A stretch of 64,000 nucleotides of DNA from Melieria omissa. Its lineage: Eukaryota; Arthropoda; Insecta; Diptera; Ulidiidae. The notes below the pieces were generated by a model. That model searched no databases and was not told the DNA's origin. It saw only the letters and a list, made by a program, of their open reading frames with translations. This document shows positions 1 to 11,678 of this stretch, piece by piece; within the stretch, counting starts at the first letter, position 1; every line of letters starts with the position of its first letter. The translations under genes were made by a program, and so were the position numbers. The DNA is taken from the NCBI GenBank assembly GCA_963971225.1, contig OZ020269.1, positions 17,351,921 through 17,415,920 of the forward strand. The letters run 5' to 3'.

Positions 1-304
1 CAGTATTTTAATAACTTTTCAAAGAATTCTCTCATTGCATATTAATACAAAACTATTAAATTACTACAGCTGAAGCGTAAGAAGAACTGCAAACTTTACA
101 TTCATAATAATGTGGCTAGCATTAAATGGAAAATCGTGATAGCTGCTTGAAGTTCGTGTTGTTGAAAAGTACTCGATTTAATCTATGTTCCTTCGACTAA
201 TATGAGTACGGTTACTTAATGTTTATGATACGATTCATGGTCAAAATATGTAGGGTGTATACACACACATAACTGGCTAAATAATTTGATTATCATATCA
301 TCAT

Positions 305-380
305 CGTCGCCTCAGAAAACGAGTGTCGTATGTTCCATTGAGCCTAGTAAGACATACGACAGTTGATTTCTCAGGCGACG
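305..380. repeat. Short imperfect hairpin element, copy 1
   Basis: Two arms of about 29 bases (305-333 and 352-380) are near-perfect reverse complements around an ~18-base spacer. Each arm starts at the outside with CGTCGCC and ends at the inside with TGTCGTATGT. A second element with the same arms but a different loop sits at 58616-58690, so this is a dispersed hairpin and not a chance palindrome. It could be a very small non-autonomous DNA transposon or a conserved structured element; no coding potential is present. Confidence 0.7.
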
Positions 381-1833
381 ATATATACTCTTCTTTCCTG
401 GAGCCTTTACCAGTTGGTCACACCATAGCTTATATAAGCAGCTAATTCTAAATAACACTGCACAACAAAATCAAACTTTTTGTAAAATAACAAGGTTCTG
501 ACACCGTTTTCTGGTAGAGGGGGCCAAAAAAATATACGTTTGTTAGGGGGGTCAAAGTTTTCCCCTTTTTGCACATTCTTATAGTGAATCGGCATACGAA
601 AACCATGTAACCTCACATTTTAGGTATATGATGTGTTCAGCAATTTGCTGTAAAATAATACGAAGAACATTTTTGTGGAGCATTTTAATCCTGTAGCTCC
701 TATTTGTATGGGTCAATTTGACCCTTTTTTTCTAAAACGCCAAAAATGTCCTATAAAACAGGACTTTTTAAGGACAAAATGTACCACGAAAATATTTGCC
801 ATAAAAATCTACTATAGGTCTCTGAATATATCAAAGCTCAGAAATTAACTTGAACTCCAGAACTAAACCAAAACTGAAAATGTGTTTAAGTGTTTATTTC
901 GTGCTTAATCAACATTTGTACTAAAATGTCCTACAAAACTTGCACGTGGAATAGCAGATAAAAGGGTAACCAGCATCCAAAAAAATAATTGGAACCGAGA
1001 GCCAATTTAGATGCCAATTTGAAGAGACAATTAGTGACAAAAGGTATTTGCCTGAAAGAAGTATCTGCCAACATTTATTCAAATCTCTCATATTTGTTTT
1101 TTTTTCAACAAAGTATTTTATCAGCGCTTTGTATTCTCATTAGTCCCATGAACCGCAATGCCCAGTGGCTCTGTACTTTCAAGCAGTGACTGCCTAAAGA
1201 TTTTAAGTTCTCATGTGTCTCAATGCACTTGGCGCCTGTCTGTAGCGTTCATCCATCATATCTTACGCCATACGAGTGTGATACAAATATCTGCTGCTCA
1301 ACAAGAATATAAACTTTTGCAGCTCGTCAACTGACGTTTGTCTATCTGTGAGCAACTCAAGTGCGCCTTATCGACACTTCGTCAGCCTCCATGCTCATTT
1401 GTACTCAATAACAAAAGGTTTTAGCATTTTCTTTTCATGTTTACAATAAACTGCTGTTATTGTAATTTGACTTACTTATAAGCAGCAGATAGTTGCTATC
1501 CCTTAGATATATACAGAAAGCCGTCAGATAATTACAATTTTAAATTGGCTACGCCGTTATTTATTGCTCATTGTACGAGTAAGTGGTCACGGACATTGTG
1601 GAATATAAATAATATACGAGTACATTTTATGCAATTTTTTTATATACCTATGGCATTCTTTGATGAAATCGTTTACAATTATATATACTTCAACTATTTT
1701 TTAATTAACTTCAGTTTTCTTTTAAATGCAATGAAGAGTCTTGAAGTGTAATTAAACTTTTTCGCTACACTTTAGTTCATTGAACTGAGTGAGCTACGTA
1801 TATGATTCCATACTAAATGTTTGACTCTTCCCC

Positions 1834-2012
1834 TTTTTTACACAATTTTAAAATAAAGCAAATCGATCAATTTGGTTGCCAATAGCAGAACAAAGCTGCC
1901 TGTTGTAGCATTTTTTGTCTGCTTTTTTACACAATTTTAAAATAAAGCAAATCGATTAATTTTGTTGCCAATAGCAGAACAAAGCTGCCTGTTGTAGCAT
2001 TTTTGTGTCTGC
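1834..2012. repeat. 89-bp tandem duplication
   Basis: An 89-base unit beginning TTTTTTACACAATTTTAAAA at 1834 is repeated at 1923 with only a few substitutions and one small indel. Both copies contain the word AGCAGAACAAAGCTGCCTG. It looks like a recent local tandem duplication in non-coding DNA, with no reading frame associated. Confidence 0.85.
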
Positions 2013-2271
2013 TGATCACGAGCTACCTTGTTGTTGTTGCCACAAACTTTCACTTGTGCGGTTTCGAAAAAGGTTCATCTGTCATGCCAATCATGCGCTA
2101 TCAGCATGATTAATGTGGACCACTAGTTTGTCTGCGGCTATAGCAAATTTTGGCTAAGCCAAAGCTTGCCAAATTGCTGTGTATAAATAATTCGAAAAAG
2201 CAACAAGTCATCGACGTTGCAAAAGGCCGGTGGCAATATGTCACCTGCTTCCTACTACTGAAGCTGCTTAA

Positions 2272-2589
2272 CACTAGGAAGACTGCAAGTTTTTTATGCC
2301 TAAAAAGACTTCATATTATATGCGTTGATATCTTGAAAAGTACACATTCGAATTGGCTAATTTTGCACAAAATAAATTTAATAAAAAGTATTAAATTTTT
2401 CACAATAAAGAAAGTAAAGTAATTAATGCAAACATTGATAGATATCTTGAAAATTTTTCACAAAATAAATTAAAAAAAAATATAGAATTTTTTACAAAGA
2501 AAATAAGAGTCAACAAAGCAAAAGTTGATAGAAATACTAAAGAAAATATAGATATTTAAAAATGCGAGACCGCAATGGTCTTTCTAGTG
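2272..2589. mobile_element. piggyBac-like MITE with TTAA flanks
   Basis: The element is bounded on both sides by TTAA (2268-2271 and 2590-2593). Its ends are inverted: CACTAGGAAGAC on the left and GTCTTTCTAGTG on the right. Duplication of TTAA and ends of the form C(C/A)CTAGAAAG are hallmarks of the piggyBac superfamily. The interior is AT-rich and non-coding, so this is a non-autonomous copy. A relative with the same ends lies at 58718-58959. Confidence 0.7.
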
Positions 2590-4035
2590 TTAAATATTGC
2601 CGAACTTCACTAAGACGCGCCGCATAGTCAGTGTTGTTGTGCGGGGCAGTGCCACTTTCACGTCGATACTTAGTTAACAGTTCACCTGATCCAGCTGGCA
2701 TTTGAAGCAAAAGCAATCTGAAAATTGCAGATATAGCAAATTAATTTTTTTCACTCTGTGTGTGTGTGGGCAGATAAGTCAAATGAAAGTGAAAACACGC
2801 GCGTGTGTGCGCTCAATTTCTTTCAAGATTTTATTGGCCCCAAAGTGCTTCTTGCACTGCGCCATGGCCAAAACCAAGAGAGTCTGCCAGCACTGATTGT
2901 GCTCAAATGTTCTTTATTCATGTCTATGTACATTAAATGTGCGCTAAGCTTACCTAAGCATCTAAATTTAACAACACTTGAAACAATTTTATAAATCTAA
3001 AACTACAACAACTTTAACGGTAATAAACCTGACGCACGCTGAAGGACTTCCGACAGGCAGACACGCACATTCGTAGCCTCAAGTTATCAGTGACTGGTTA
3101 CCAGATAACAGTCAACACTCAAACACATTTCAAACATCCAAAACTGTTCCTTGGCCACTGTTCCTGAACCACACTGTACACTGTGTCACCCGCCAAACGC
3201 GACACTCATCGCAGAACTACGAGTTTAGCATTAAATTATAGCAAGAAAGCAAAACCAGAAACGCCGCACCAATAATTAACACTGTGACAATGCTTTGACG
3301 CGTTTAACAGTGATTGACATTCGTAATGGTCGCTCGACCCGTGACTATGCCAACATTTTTGATATCGTTTTCAAAAGCTATGACGAAACAATAAATTAAA
3401 TATGTACGTTGCTTTTGTTTTGTGTGTTACCTAATTTTGTGGGCTTTGTGTTTATTTCTTTGGTTTTTTTGTTGTTTCTTTTTTGTTTTTATTATGTGTT
3501 CGAATTAATGGTTCATTTAATCACAGCTTTGCTGTGGCCGTTTTTGCTCTTCTGCTGTGTTGGGCTCTTTTCGTTTTTCGTTGTTGGTTTCTATTTCTAT
3601 TTCGGCATTTTTTCTAATTTAGATAAGGTTAGTAGATATGAAAAAACTTTGAACTCTTTTTGATTGTTAGAAATAGCCTCGCCAAAGTTCAAGTACCCTA
3701 TACCCAGCAGCCATACGAGCTAATTTTTAATGTTTGAATGAAAGCGGTTCGAATGATTTTTGCCTTTAATAAACAAGAAGTTGACCAGTAAAGTTCGACA
3801 TAAATGTGTTTTTAGGCTTCATAAACAAGTACTTGCAATTAATTGATTAATTAAATGTGTAATATTTAAGCCATTTAATTGTTAATGACATTTGTCATTT
3901 ATTTAGTTTTATTTTAATTAGAAAACTTTCATTGTTTGCTTTGAAGATGAGATTCTGGGGCCACAAATAATGAGAAGAAATGGAAATATAAGAAATGGAA
4001 ATAGGTGCTAACGTTTGCTTCTTAATAGGAGAGAC
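2590..4035. other. Intergenic, no gene seen
   Basis: I see no supported gene here. A T-rich 84-codon open frame at 3409-3663 would encode almost only Phe, Leu, Val and Tyr. It is best explained by base composition, since there is no start context, domain or splice support. Confidence 0.6.
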
Positions 4036-4945
4036 TAGTGTCCGACCGAAGCTGACATTTTAGCCGAAGCCGATTAATCGGCTACAATACTGAAATTCGC
4101 CTAAAACCGAAGCTAAAAATAAATAACTTAATTGGATGTGGCGTCTGAACTGAAAACTTAAAACTTCATTCAAGTTTCACTGAAAAATTCAATTTCTCAC
4201 TTAAACTAAGTTTTAACTAAAAACTAAGTTAGACTCGCACTGAAAAATTGGCCCTAAGTGAACCAGTTACAGTTTTACTCGTGAACAACAATTTAACAGG
4301 AGTTGTCAATAAATTCGACTGCTGGTTGTCAAAGAGTTTCGTTACTTAAATTTTACAGATTTGTGTATTGTAAAAATATTGGAAGTACAGATTAGTTTGG
4401 TCCAGTTTCAAAAGATGGTTCTGGCTGTTGTGAATGTGTGGGGGGCAGTTTGGCTACTTTTTCCTTTCCATATCGAGCGATATGTATTCAAAAAAATGTT
4501 TACTAGTGTTCGACCGAAGCTGGGTTTTTAACCGAAGCCAAATAATCGACATAACTAAAATATTAGGCCGAAGCCAATGCTAACAAAATTCGTTTAAGGA
4601 AAAAACTGATCAAATTTAGCCGTTCTTTCTCTATTCATTTCGTTTTTTACTTAAGAATTAATAAAAGAATATGTATATATATATATATTTTAGTAAAAGA
4701 CTTAGACTTCCGTTTTTAATAAAAACAAAAATCTAACAATTCAATTGACATAAATATTTGAACAGAGACAATTTTTATTGATCGCAATCTTGAGTCTAAA
4801 ACTCGATATACTTCGAAACAGATCAAATTGACTTGCATTACAGGGCGAAAATCTTCGGCTTAAGTATTGGGCTATTTTGGCCGAAAATGAAGCCAAAGAT
4901 TTAAAATTGCCCGAATACCGAAGCCGAATATTCGGTCGGACACTA
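4036..4945. mobile_element. Terminal-inverted-repeat element, possibly two nested copies
   Basis: The left end TAGTGTCCGACCGAAG (4036) is the inverse of the right end TTCGGTCGGACACTA (4931-4945). A second left end, TAGTGTTCGACCGAAGC, occurs internally at 4504. Short words containing CCGAAGCC recur through both terminal regions. The simplest reading is one short element (4504-4945) inserted in or beside the remains of another (from 4036). No transposase frame is visible and target duplications are not clear, so the superfamily is undetermined. Confidence 0.6.
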
Positions 4946-5286
4946 TTGGATACAAATGGTCTATAAAAATTTCATTTTTATTTGGTTTTTGCACATTAGA
5001 AGACATTTTGATGAACCAACACACAAAGGTTTATTGCGTTGGTTCAGAGAAACAGGGGAAAATTTGTGACCTGCAAAATATTTGAAAGTCAGAAGTGCTA
5101 TAGCGAATTGCCTAAGGAAAACATTGAGCAGTAGAAGGTGCTTATTTTATAGAAAACAGAACAACAATAATATTATAAATCAGTGATGGCCATTTTGCTA
5201 CGTCAGCGTCGACGTAGTCATTACTGGTCATTACGGTTATAAACATGTCTTGATTCTAAATAATTCTACTACTAACTTTGAAGAAA

Positions 5287-5725
5287 GTCGGCCTCGATAG
5301 TTCAGCGGGTAGCGCACTCATACCAAAGGCTCCAGGTTCGATTCCTGGCTCGGGCTGGTGAAAAACTCGTCTACTTCTATCGCTATCCACATGAAACAGA
5401 ATAGAATTACAAGAATCCCACAAGTGCGCTTTTGGCAGGCAATGACAAAACCTCCAAATGTGAACGAAAAACTGCCAATCGCCGTTCGGATTCGACGTGA
5501 AACTGTAGGTCTGCTCCCCCTCCCTTTCCCCATCAACTTGAAATGTATGCTGTAACATATGTTGGAAAGACAGTGTTGCATACGCATTTCAAAAACGGTT
5601 GAAATATGAGATATTACTCTAATTTTCCTTCCCTATCCCTCATGGGTATAGTAAAATGGTCTGAAATGGACTGAGTAGGCTTGTAGCCTTCCTGCCCACC
5701 CTCACATCCATCCATCCATCCATCC
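5287..5725 (+). mobile_element. Intact tRNA-derived SINE with 13-bp target-site duplication
   Basis: The element is flanked by a perfect 13-bp direct repeat, AACTTTGAAGAAA, at 5274-5286 and 5726-5738. The 5' head is tRNA-like, with a pol III A box (TAGTTCAGCGGG, 5298-5309) and a perfect B box (GGTTCGATTCC, 5335-5345). The less damaged copy at ~12298 has an anticodon-arm region resembling tRNA-Glu. A ~270-base unique body follows, then a palindromic module with the words TAACATATGTTGG and GTGTTGCATACGCATTTCAA, and the element ends in a (CATC)n tail. Other copies lie at 7621-7866, 10005-10090, 11679-11731, 11790-12298 and 13870-14118. Open frames read across it are artefacts. Confidence 0.88.
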
Positions 5726-5738
5726 AACTTTGAAGAAA

Positions 5739-7620
5739 ACTATTCCTCAACTGAGTGGCTCCAAATTGAATGATATTCTACCGATTATTCATTGGCAAAT
5801 TCTGTCTATGTAAAGTGTATGAACTGTGGTGTTAACACAAACTGACCCAATGTCAAAAAGTGCCAATAAAGCTGGATGTCCTACTATGTCCAATGGGCTT
5901 TATGAAACGATTTAAATATGGTCATACAAATAGTATTTACATTTTCATTTCAATTATAAATCAAACTCATTCATTAGGTCTTTAAAATTGGTCCAAAAAA
6001 TACAAAAAAATAAAAGTGTATACTTTTTAACACAAATTTCACCACCAACTAATCATGTCCTGTCGCAAATAGTAGCGTTCTGACGCGTCGCTTGTGGCGC
6101 ATTGGACAAACGTTTCTACAATACAATAATTGCCAAATAGTATTTCCATCAACTCACTGACATTTTGCGTCCTATTACAACGAATTAGTGGTGTTTGGTT
6201 GGGTCTGTTATCACGCCGCATTGCCGAGCCGTGCGTCCACCCTTCTCCAACCGATTATTATCACATTAACAATTTATCATTTCGTTTATTTGCGCTTAAT
6301 TGAGTGCGAAATGGTATTTAGTTGTTTTTGTGTTTGCTGTTGTTGTTAAGCGACTTATATTGTTAGACGGTGGCGCTTGGCTGGTTTAATGATATTAACA
6401 CAACATTTGTGATAGCTTTCGTTGGGACTATGTGAAGAGTTGGCTTATTGCTGTAGCTCAATAAAATTTGTATAAATTAACAGGGCGAAATGAATTATTT
6501 ACATAAAATTTGCTGTTTGTTTGTATTAATTGGGGTTTTATTTAAATAGCAAAAGTGAAAATTTATAAAAATGGGTGACTTTTATGGTATCGTTTATGGA
6601 CTAATAACATTTTCAAATCTTGATCATTAATCAACAGTTTTGCACGGAACACGTCGAAATGAAACTCTCTATGTGCGCCACTGTATGCCTCACACATACA
6701 GTTTTTGATAAGAAAATAATCCATGAAGAATGTTAAAAGTAATGCCAAAATAAATGCCATGTGCTTTGATAATAAAAAATGATAGCATATGTAGTGCAAA
6801 AAATGAAATCATATCTACAATCTACAGACTACGACCTACAAATGGCGTACATGCCTAACTATCAGAACCTGCATTTGATGCCTTCAACAACTCGAATTAA
6901 AGCAAAAATTATAGCAATTCGATTGCATATTTTTCAATTCACTCTCAGAACTCAAGTATATCTCATATCATGTATCACTTATAGAACGTAGCGTTATCAA
7001 TACTCATGCGCCATGTGTTGAATTGTCGTGTCAGTAGTAAATAGCAGAAGGCATCATAGCCATTCGTGTACGAGTATCTTAAACAAAATCATTATAACGC
7101 AATTCGTGAACTGACAAACGCAAATTGATTTAGTGGCCATGCATTGTCGTCAGCTATTTATGTAGAAACGGCGTGCGTCTTTATCAATCAATCAATCAAT
7201 CCGTCATCGATGTGTAGATCAGCGTCTAAGTAGATGGTGACTACTGGTTGCGAAATTTCTGCGGGAATTCTTTACGTTGAATCACGAGTGGGCAGTTGTG
7301 TTTTTATTGTAAGATTTGGAAGGGGAGATATTTGAAAGAGTTCTTTGGGTCTCTTTGAGTGTCAGCTGCAGACAATTAGCCGACATATTGGTTACTACTG
7401 AGTAGAGTTTTGGTTGACTGAAACTTTTGATCAAACATTTCATCTGTTCTACTTGATTATTATAGATTAATTTTACATTCACATTAAGTTAAATAGTTGC
7501 TGATTTCCCTTTGTACTCCACTGTAATCTGTACTAAATATACACAGTGTCACACGCGAATGGGTTTTAGGGTTGAAACGTCAAAATATCTGTTTGTTGTT
7601 TGCTGTTGAAAATTCTAACC
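5739..7620. other. Intergenic, no gene seen
   Basis: The stretch contains only short open frames with no domain, splice or start-context support, plus a short (ATCA)n tract near 7183-7201. I recognise nothing else in it. Confidence 0.55.
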
Positions 7621-7866
7621 AGCCCCGATAGTCCAGCGAGTAGTGCGTTGGCTTCTCATACCAGGACCAGGCTTCTCGATTCCCAGCTCGGGCTGGTCAA
7701 ACACTCGTCTACTTCTATTGCTATGCACTTGAAGCAAATGAGAATTACAATTGAGCTCTCTTGGCAAGAAATGGCAAAACCTCCAAGTATGTACGGAATA
7801 TTGCCAAAACCAGCCGTTCAGATTCGGCGTTGAACTGTAGGGCCCCCTTCCCCATTCCTCCATTCC
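7621..7866 (+). mobile_element. tRNA-derived SINE, copy 2 (3'-truncated)
   Basis: The tRNA-like head and body match the SINE at 5287-5725, including the shared words CTCGTCTACTTCTAT and GGCAAAACCTCCAA. The B box is damaged (GGCTTCTCGATTCCC). The copy stops after the segment rich in CCCCTTCCCC and lacks the 3' module. An imperfect flanking repeat, ATTCTAACC at 7612 against ATTCTAATCC at 7867, is a plausible target-site duplication. Confidence 0.75.
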
Positions 7867-8149
7867 ATTCTAATCCATACAACCGTGGGACAAAATTAGA
7901 AGCGGTAGTCTGTTCTTAATAAAATTTGCTAGCTAGTTAACGATGGTCTGCTCAATTGAAATCTTCATTTTGTTTCTCTTAAACTTTTGTACTTTGACAA
8001 TGCCCGAGACTTAAATTTATTTTTCGTCATTTTTGGAAAGCTTTTTTTTAGATTGTACGTTTAATCAGTTACATCAACATTGATAATTGCAAAGAACAAG
8101 AGAAATTGTATTGAGACGCTTTAGTTTTGCAGTAAAAATGATAATAATA

Positions 8150-8939
8150 CACCATGATCAATAAGTACCGGGACTGTGTATTTTAAATTTTCCGCCGTTG
8201 CCCGATGCAGGTAAAAAAAAAGGTTAGGTCGGTAGGACCTTAACTGACATCTGTGTCAAATTTTGAGCGGGATTGCATCATTAGTTTTTGTTTGGCAGCT
8301 GTTAGCGTCAGTCAACTTTTTGTACTTCGTCGCATTTTACAATGGCGCACTTTTTTTGGTTTTGGCTCGCCTTCAGCACACCATTCGGATGATTGCTGGC
8401 TAGTTGTCACGTCGAATTCATAGACCCATGTCTCATCACCAGTAATTATACGTTTCATGAACGTTGGGTCCTTCTTAGCTTCGGAAATCATGTCTTCAGC
8501 CACTTGCTTTCGATGATCTTTTTGGACGAAATTCAAGTCTTGAGGAACAAGCCGTGCGGCGACGCGTTTCATGCGCAAAATATCGACAACAATGTGTTGC
8601 GCGCTTCCATAAGAGATGTTAAGATCGTTAGAAATCTCTCTGAGGCTCACATGACGATTTTCAAGCACGATTTTCTTCACAATTTCAACATTTTTGTCGG
8701 TATTCGATGTTGAAGGACGTCCAGAACGAGGAAAGTCTTCGACCACTTCACGACCACTTTTGAACATTTTATACCACTCTAACGCTCTGGTTCTTGATAG
8801 AGCAGACTCCCCAAATGCTTTCTGCAACATTTTAAGCGCATTGGCACAAGAAATTTCGTACAAAATTCGACAAAATTTCAAACAAATACGTTGATCAACA
8901 ATATTATCCATTGTAAAATGGTACTTATTGATCATAGTG
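8150..8939 (-). mobile_element. Internally deleted mariner-family transposon
   Basis: Both ends carry an inverted repeat of about 20 bases, CACYATGATCAATAAGTACC read inward, flanked by TA dinucleotides (8148-8149 and 8940-8941). This is the TA target duplication expected of Tc1/mariner elements. The interior encodes, on the minus strand, the first ~55% of a mariner transposase. At ~790 bp the element is much shorter than the ~1.3 kb usual for mariners, so it is a deletion derivative that could move only if a full-length relative supplied transposase. Confidence 0.85.
8312..8911 (-). pseudogene. Truncated mariner transposase
   Basis: Starting at the Met that begins MDNIVDQRICLKFC, the frame encodes 199 residues. 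It has the paired helix-turn-helix DNA-binding region of mariners (FGESALSRTRALEWYKMFK, then the linker SGRPSTS, then ISYGSAQHIV). The first catalytic Asp lies in the motif ITGDETWVYEF. The frame diverges soon after EPKPKK into a short unrelated tail and stops, so the second and third Asp of the D,D34D triad are missing. Full-length members are about 345 residues. The start codon lies only ~28 bases inside the terminal repeat, so 5' untranslated sequence has probably been lost as well. It is catalytically dead but could still bind the ends if expressed. Confidence 0.88.
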
Positions 8940-9389
8940 TAGATATATGTTTTGCATTTGTGCAGTTTTTTTTTCATTTTTCATGTTGATTGCATACTTT
9001 TAGGGGCGAATAATATATATTTTGTCGAAAAATAGGCTTTTCAAATAGAATTATTTTCTGATATCGGAATATATCGAAGGATATGTTTACATTATTCGAC
9101 AAAATACTTATAAAATTCTTAAAATACAAAAAATCCAGGAACATACTTTTACATACTTTTTAGATATTTTCCTATAAGTTTTTCCAATTTTCAGGTTGTT
9201 AATTTTGAAAAATATTTTAAATCAAATGTGAAGTAGAATCCTCAGTTTTGCAAATTTTCTGAAAACATTAAAAGCGAAAATTCCCACATCAGTCCTCAAT
9301 CTATATTGATGATTTTAGCAGTTTCTTGCTTACTATAAATTTTTTGGATTTTTTTTTACTTAGTAGCCTAAAAAACAGAAAACATGTGT

Positions 9390-9770
9390 TTATATTGTAA
9401 CGATGAGGCACTCTGTGTTGTGCTATGCATGAATGCTTTTCCAAGTATACTTTTAGGCATGCACTTTGGAGTACAGCAGGTTGGCTATAACTCCGATATG
9501 GCATGGTTCGCGAAGATGATAAGCTGTGCTAGAACAATCGAGATAGAGAGTACAACTAGAATGTGCAAGAAACATCGGCGCGATAAGAAAACAAGTATAA
9601 AAGGCAGCAGTGTGCAGCGCAGAGGGTCGAGTCTGTGTTGTGCAAGCATAGGGGGAAACATGCAATAGTAGTAGTGTAAAGTAGTAACAAGTGTAAATTT
9701 GTAAATAAAGCGATTGTTGGTTTTTGACTGCGTTTGAGCTGAGTAATTGAAGTGGTTTTATTTTTAAGCA
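9390..9770 (+). mobile_element. Possible solo LTR
   Basis: The segment has an LTR-like promoter and terminator layout. A TATA box (AGTATAAAAGGCAGCAG, near 9594) is followed by a GC-richer stretch with GTCGAGTC. About 110 bases further on there is a polyadenylation signal (AATAAA, near 9703) and a GT/T-rich downstream region. No coding sequence lies on either side and I could not find a convincing target duplication or exact TG...CA ends. It could instead be an unrelated pol II promoter. Confidence 0.35.
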
Positions 9771-10004
9771 CAATCCAAAACGAACTCGGAGAAGTCATTT
9801 TCGTAACAATATTTTTTTGTGAAAAAGTTTCGAATTTGAGCAGCTTTTGCCCAATCACCAATTATTTTTTTGCACATATTTTTTGCGGTTTCTTTAATTG
9901 GAGTTTTACCTTTCAAATGACTAAAAAATCGATACATTGTGAGATAATTAATTTTTTGAATTTTGTCTATGGAACAAATCAATGTACATACATCCGTTTA
10001 AAAT

Positions 10005-10090
10005 GTGTATTGTAACACATGTTGGGGGGAAACAGTGTTGCATACACATTTCATACGGATGGAATTTGTGGTATCACAACGGCCCCATAT
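10005..10090 (+). repeat. 3' fragment of the tRNA-derived SINE
   Basis: The words TAACACATGTTGG and CAGTGTTGCATACACATTTCA match the 3' module of the SINE at 5287-5725. They continue into TTTGTGGTATCACAACGG, which also appears, inverted, in the copy at 13870-14118. Confidence 0.6.
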
Positions 10091-10196
10091 GGCAAATATG
10101 GTTTCAAATGGTATTGAACTCAAAATCTGTATACAAAACTGCCTTTCCCCTCCCCAAATGAAATCCTATGTGCGACGCCACTGCCTGTACACATAT
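10088..10196 (+). repeat. Dispersed repeat shared with 32055-32162
   Basis: The segment around AAATATGGTTTCAAATGGTA and GAAATCCTATGTGCGACGCC matches 32072-32160 with scattered substitutions. The distal copy shows inverted ends (TGGCGYACACAGG), so this is probably the 3' half of the same DNA element. Confidence 0.55.
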
Positions 10197-11099
10197 GCAA
10201 ATTTTGATTAATGTATCATTCTGATGAAATATTTATCTAATTAAATATTATTCCAACTAAATATTGACACAACTATTTTAATATTGTATCCAAGCAGCTT
10301 CCTATTAATATTTTAATAGCGATTACACACTCACACACGACAGCACTGTGATTATAAATTAAGTACACAGCCGCCAACTCATTAGCAATTTTTATTTCAT
10401 GTACTTAGTTTGCATTTGTAAATTCGCTGCAACGTTCGGCTGTGTAACACATTCCAGCCACTTTGCCTTTACGCCTTTACGCTCCCACATTTGTTCAATC
10501 GTTCCGGCAATGTTTCGATTTGTGCAAACATCTAGCAAGATTTTTAACCGTAGCGCCAGCCAATACAATTAAATTATTCTCCCTGCATTTATGCAAATCC
10601 ATTGCGACTCAGACGCGGCTCGTGACATCGCTGTGGACAGGCAACGTTAGCGTTGATTGGTTGTTTGTGTTTGTTTGTAGAGCGCCAAATTGCGTGTGGC
10701 TACGTGTGGGGAATTTGTGTCTGTTGCGCCGCTGGGGAACGAGCCGGGTGCAAGACATTTTTAACTGAATTTTAGCATTTCAACAGTTCGAAAACACCTT
10801 AAAGCCGAAAGCAAATGTTTTTAGACGGATAATTGTGCAGCCAAGTTTGGAGGAAAAACATTGCCAATGAGGCAATTACGCGTACAACCCAGAAAGTGCA
10901 CCAAAGTGTCATGTAACTTGCGGGCCAATCGAAATTAATGTTTGACTTGAACGTGATCGCTTTAAGACATCACGATCACGTTTAAGAAGATTTAAAATAT
11001 GATGACATGTATGAGCTCAAAAGAAAACAGTGAATCATTCATGTCGATTGAAAAGACGGTAGTTGAAAATAGAAAATGTTTGTTAAAATAAATGAAAAT

Positions 11100-11300
11100 C
11101 TGAAAATCATTACTTTTACTAAGAATTAATTAATTTTTTTTTATTATTTTTTTATTTTAATTTAATTAAATAATTTATTTTATTTAATTATTTTATTTTA
11201 TTATTATTTCTATTTTATTATACATTTATTTCATTTATTTTAATTAATTTAATTTATTTTAATTAATTTAATTTATTTTTGTTTTTAATTCATACATATT
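11100..11300. repeat. AT-rich low-complexity tract
   Basis: The region is nearly pure A and T, built from overlapping TTTATTTTAATTAA-like words. I see no gene or element boundary in it. Confidence 0.7.
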
Positions 11301-11678
11301 TTGAAATTAAGATTTTGTTTTCCAGTTTTACAAAAAGCGAATTCCTTGCAATTCAACCCTAAATATAAAATTTTGTTGTTGTTGGACAACAAACCGACTA
11401 ATACTTACAATGCATTATGTGAGTGAGTTTCAAGTTAAGGTTAAGGTACGATATCGTTTTTATATCACTTGGCGCTGTGAAGCGAAAATCGGAAATCGAA
11501 AAGGGAAAATAAAATATTTTTGCGAGATTTAATTTTTTTCAATTGTGCTATCAACAATTTAAAAATTGTATTTACTTAAGTCATGTGTTAATTTTAGCAT
11601 TGTTGCTGTAGTCAAGCCAACGCTGTAATCAGTTATACCCTACACTGGTGCCCGAAGGTATACTTAGTTTGTATACGA

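Noticed and set aside
3409..3663. Hydrophobic 84-codon frame that could look like a membrane protein
   Set aside because: T-rich DNA gives Phe/Leu/Val codons by chance; there is no start context and no related sequence.
5256..5587. Overlapping frames on both strands near 5.3-5.6 kb
   Set aside because: They lie entirely inside the tRNA-derived SINE.
10463..10768. 101-codon frame at 10.5 kb
   Set aside because: No family resemblance and irregular composition; likely chance.
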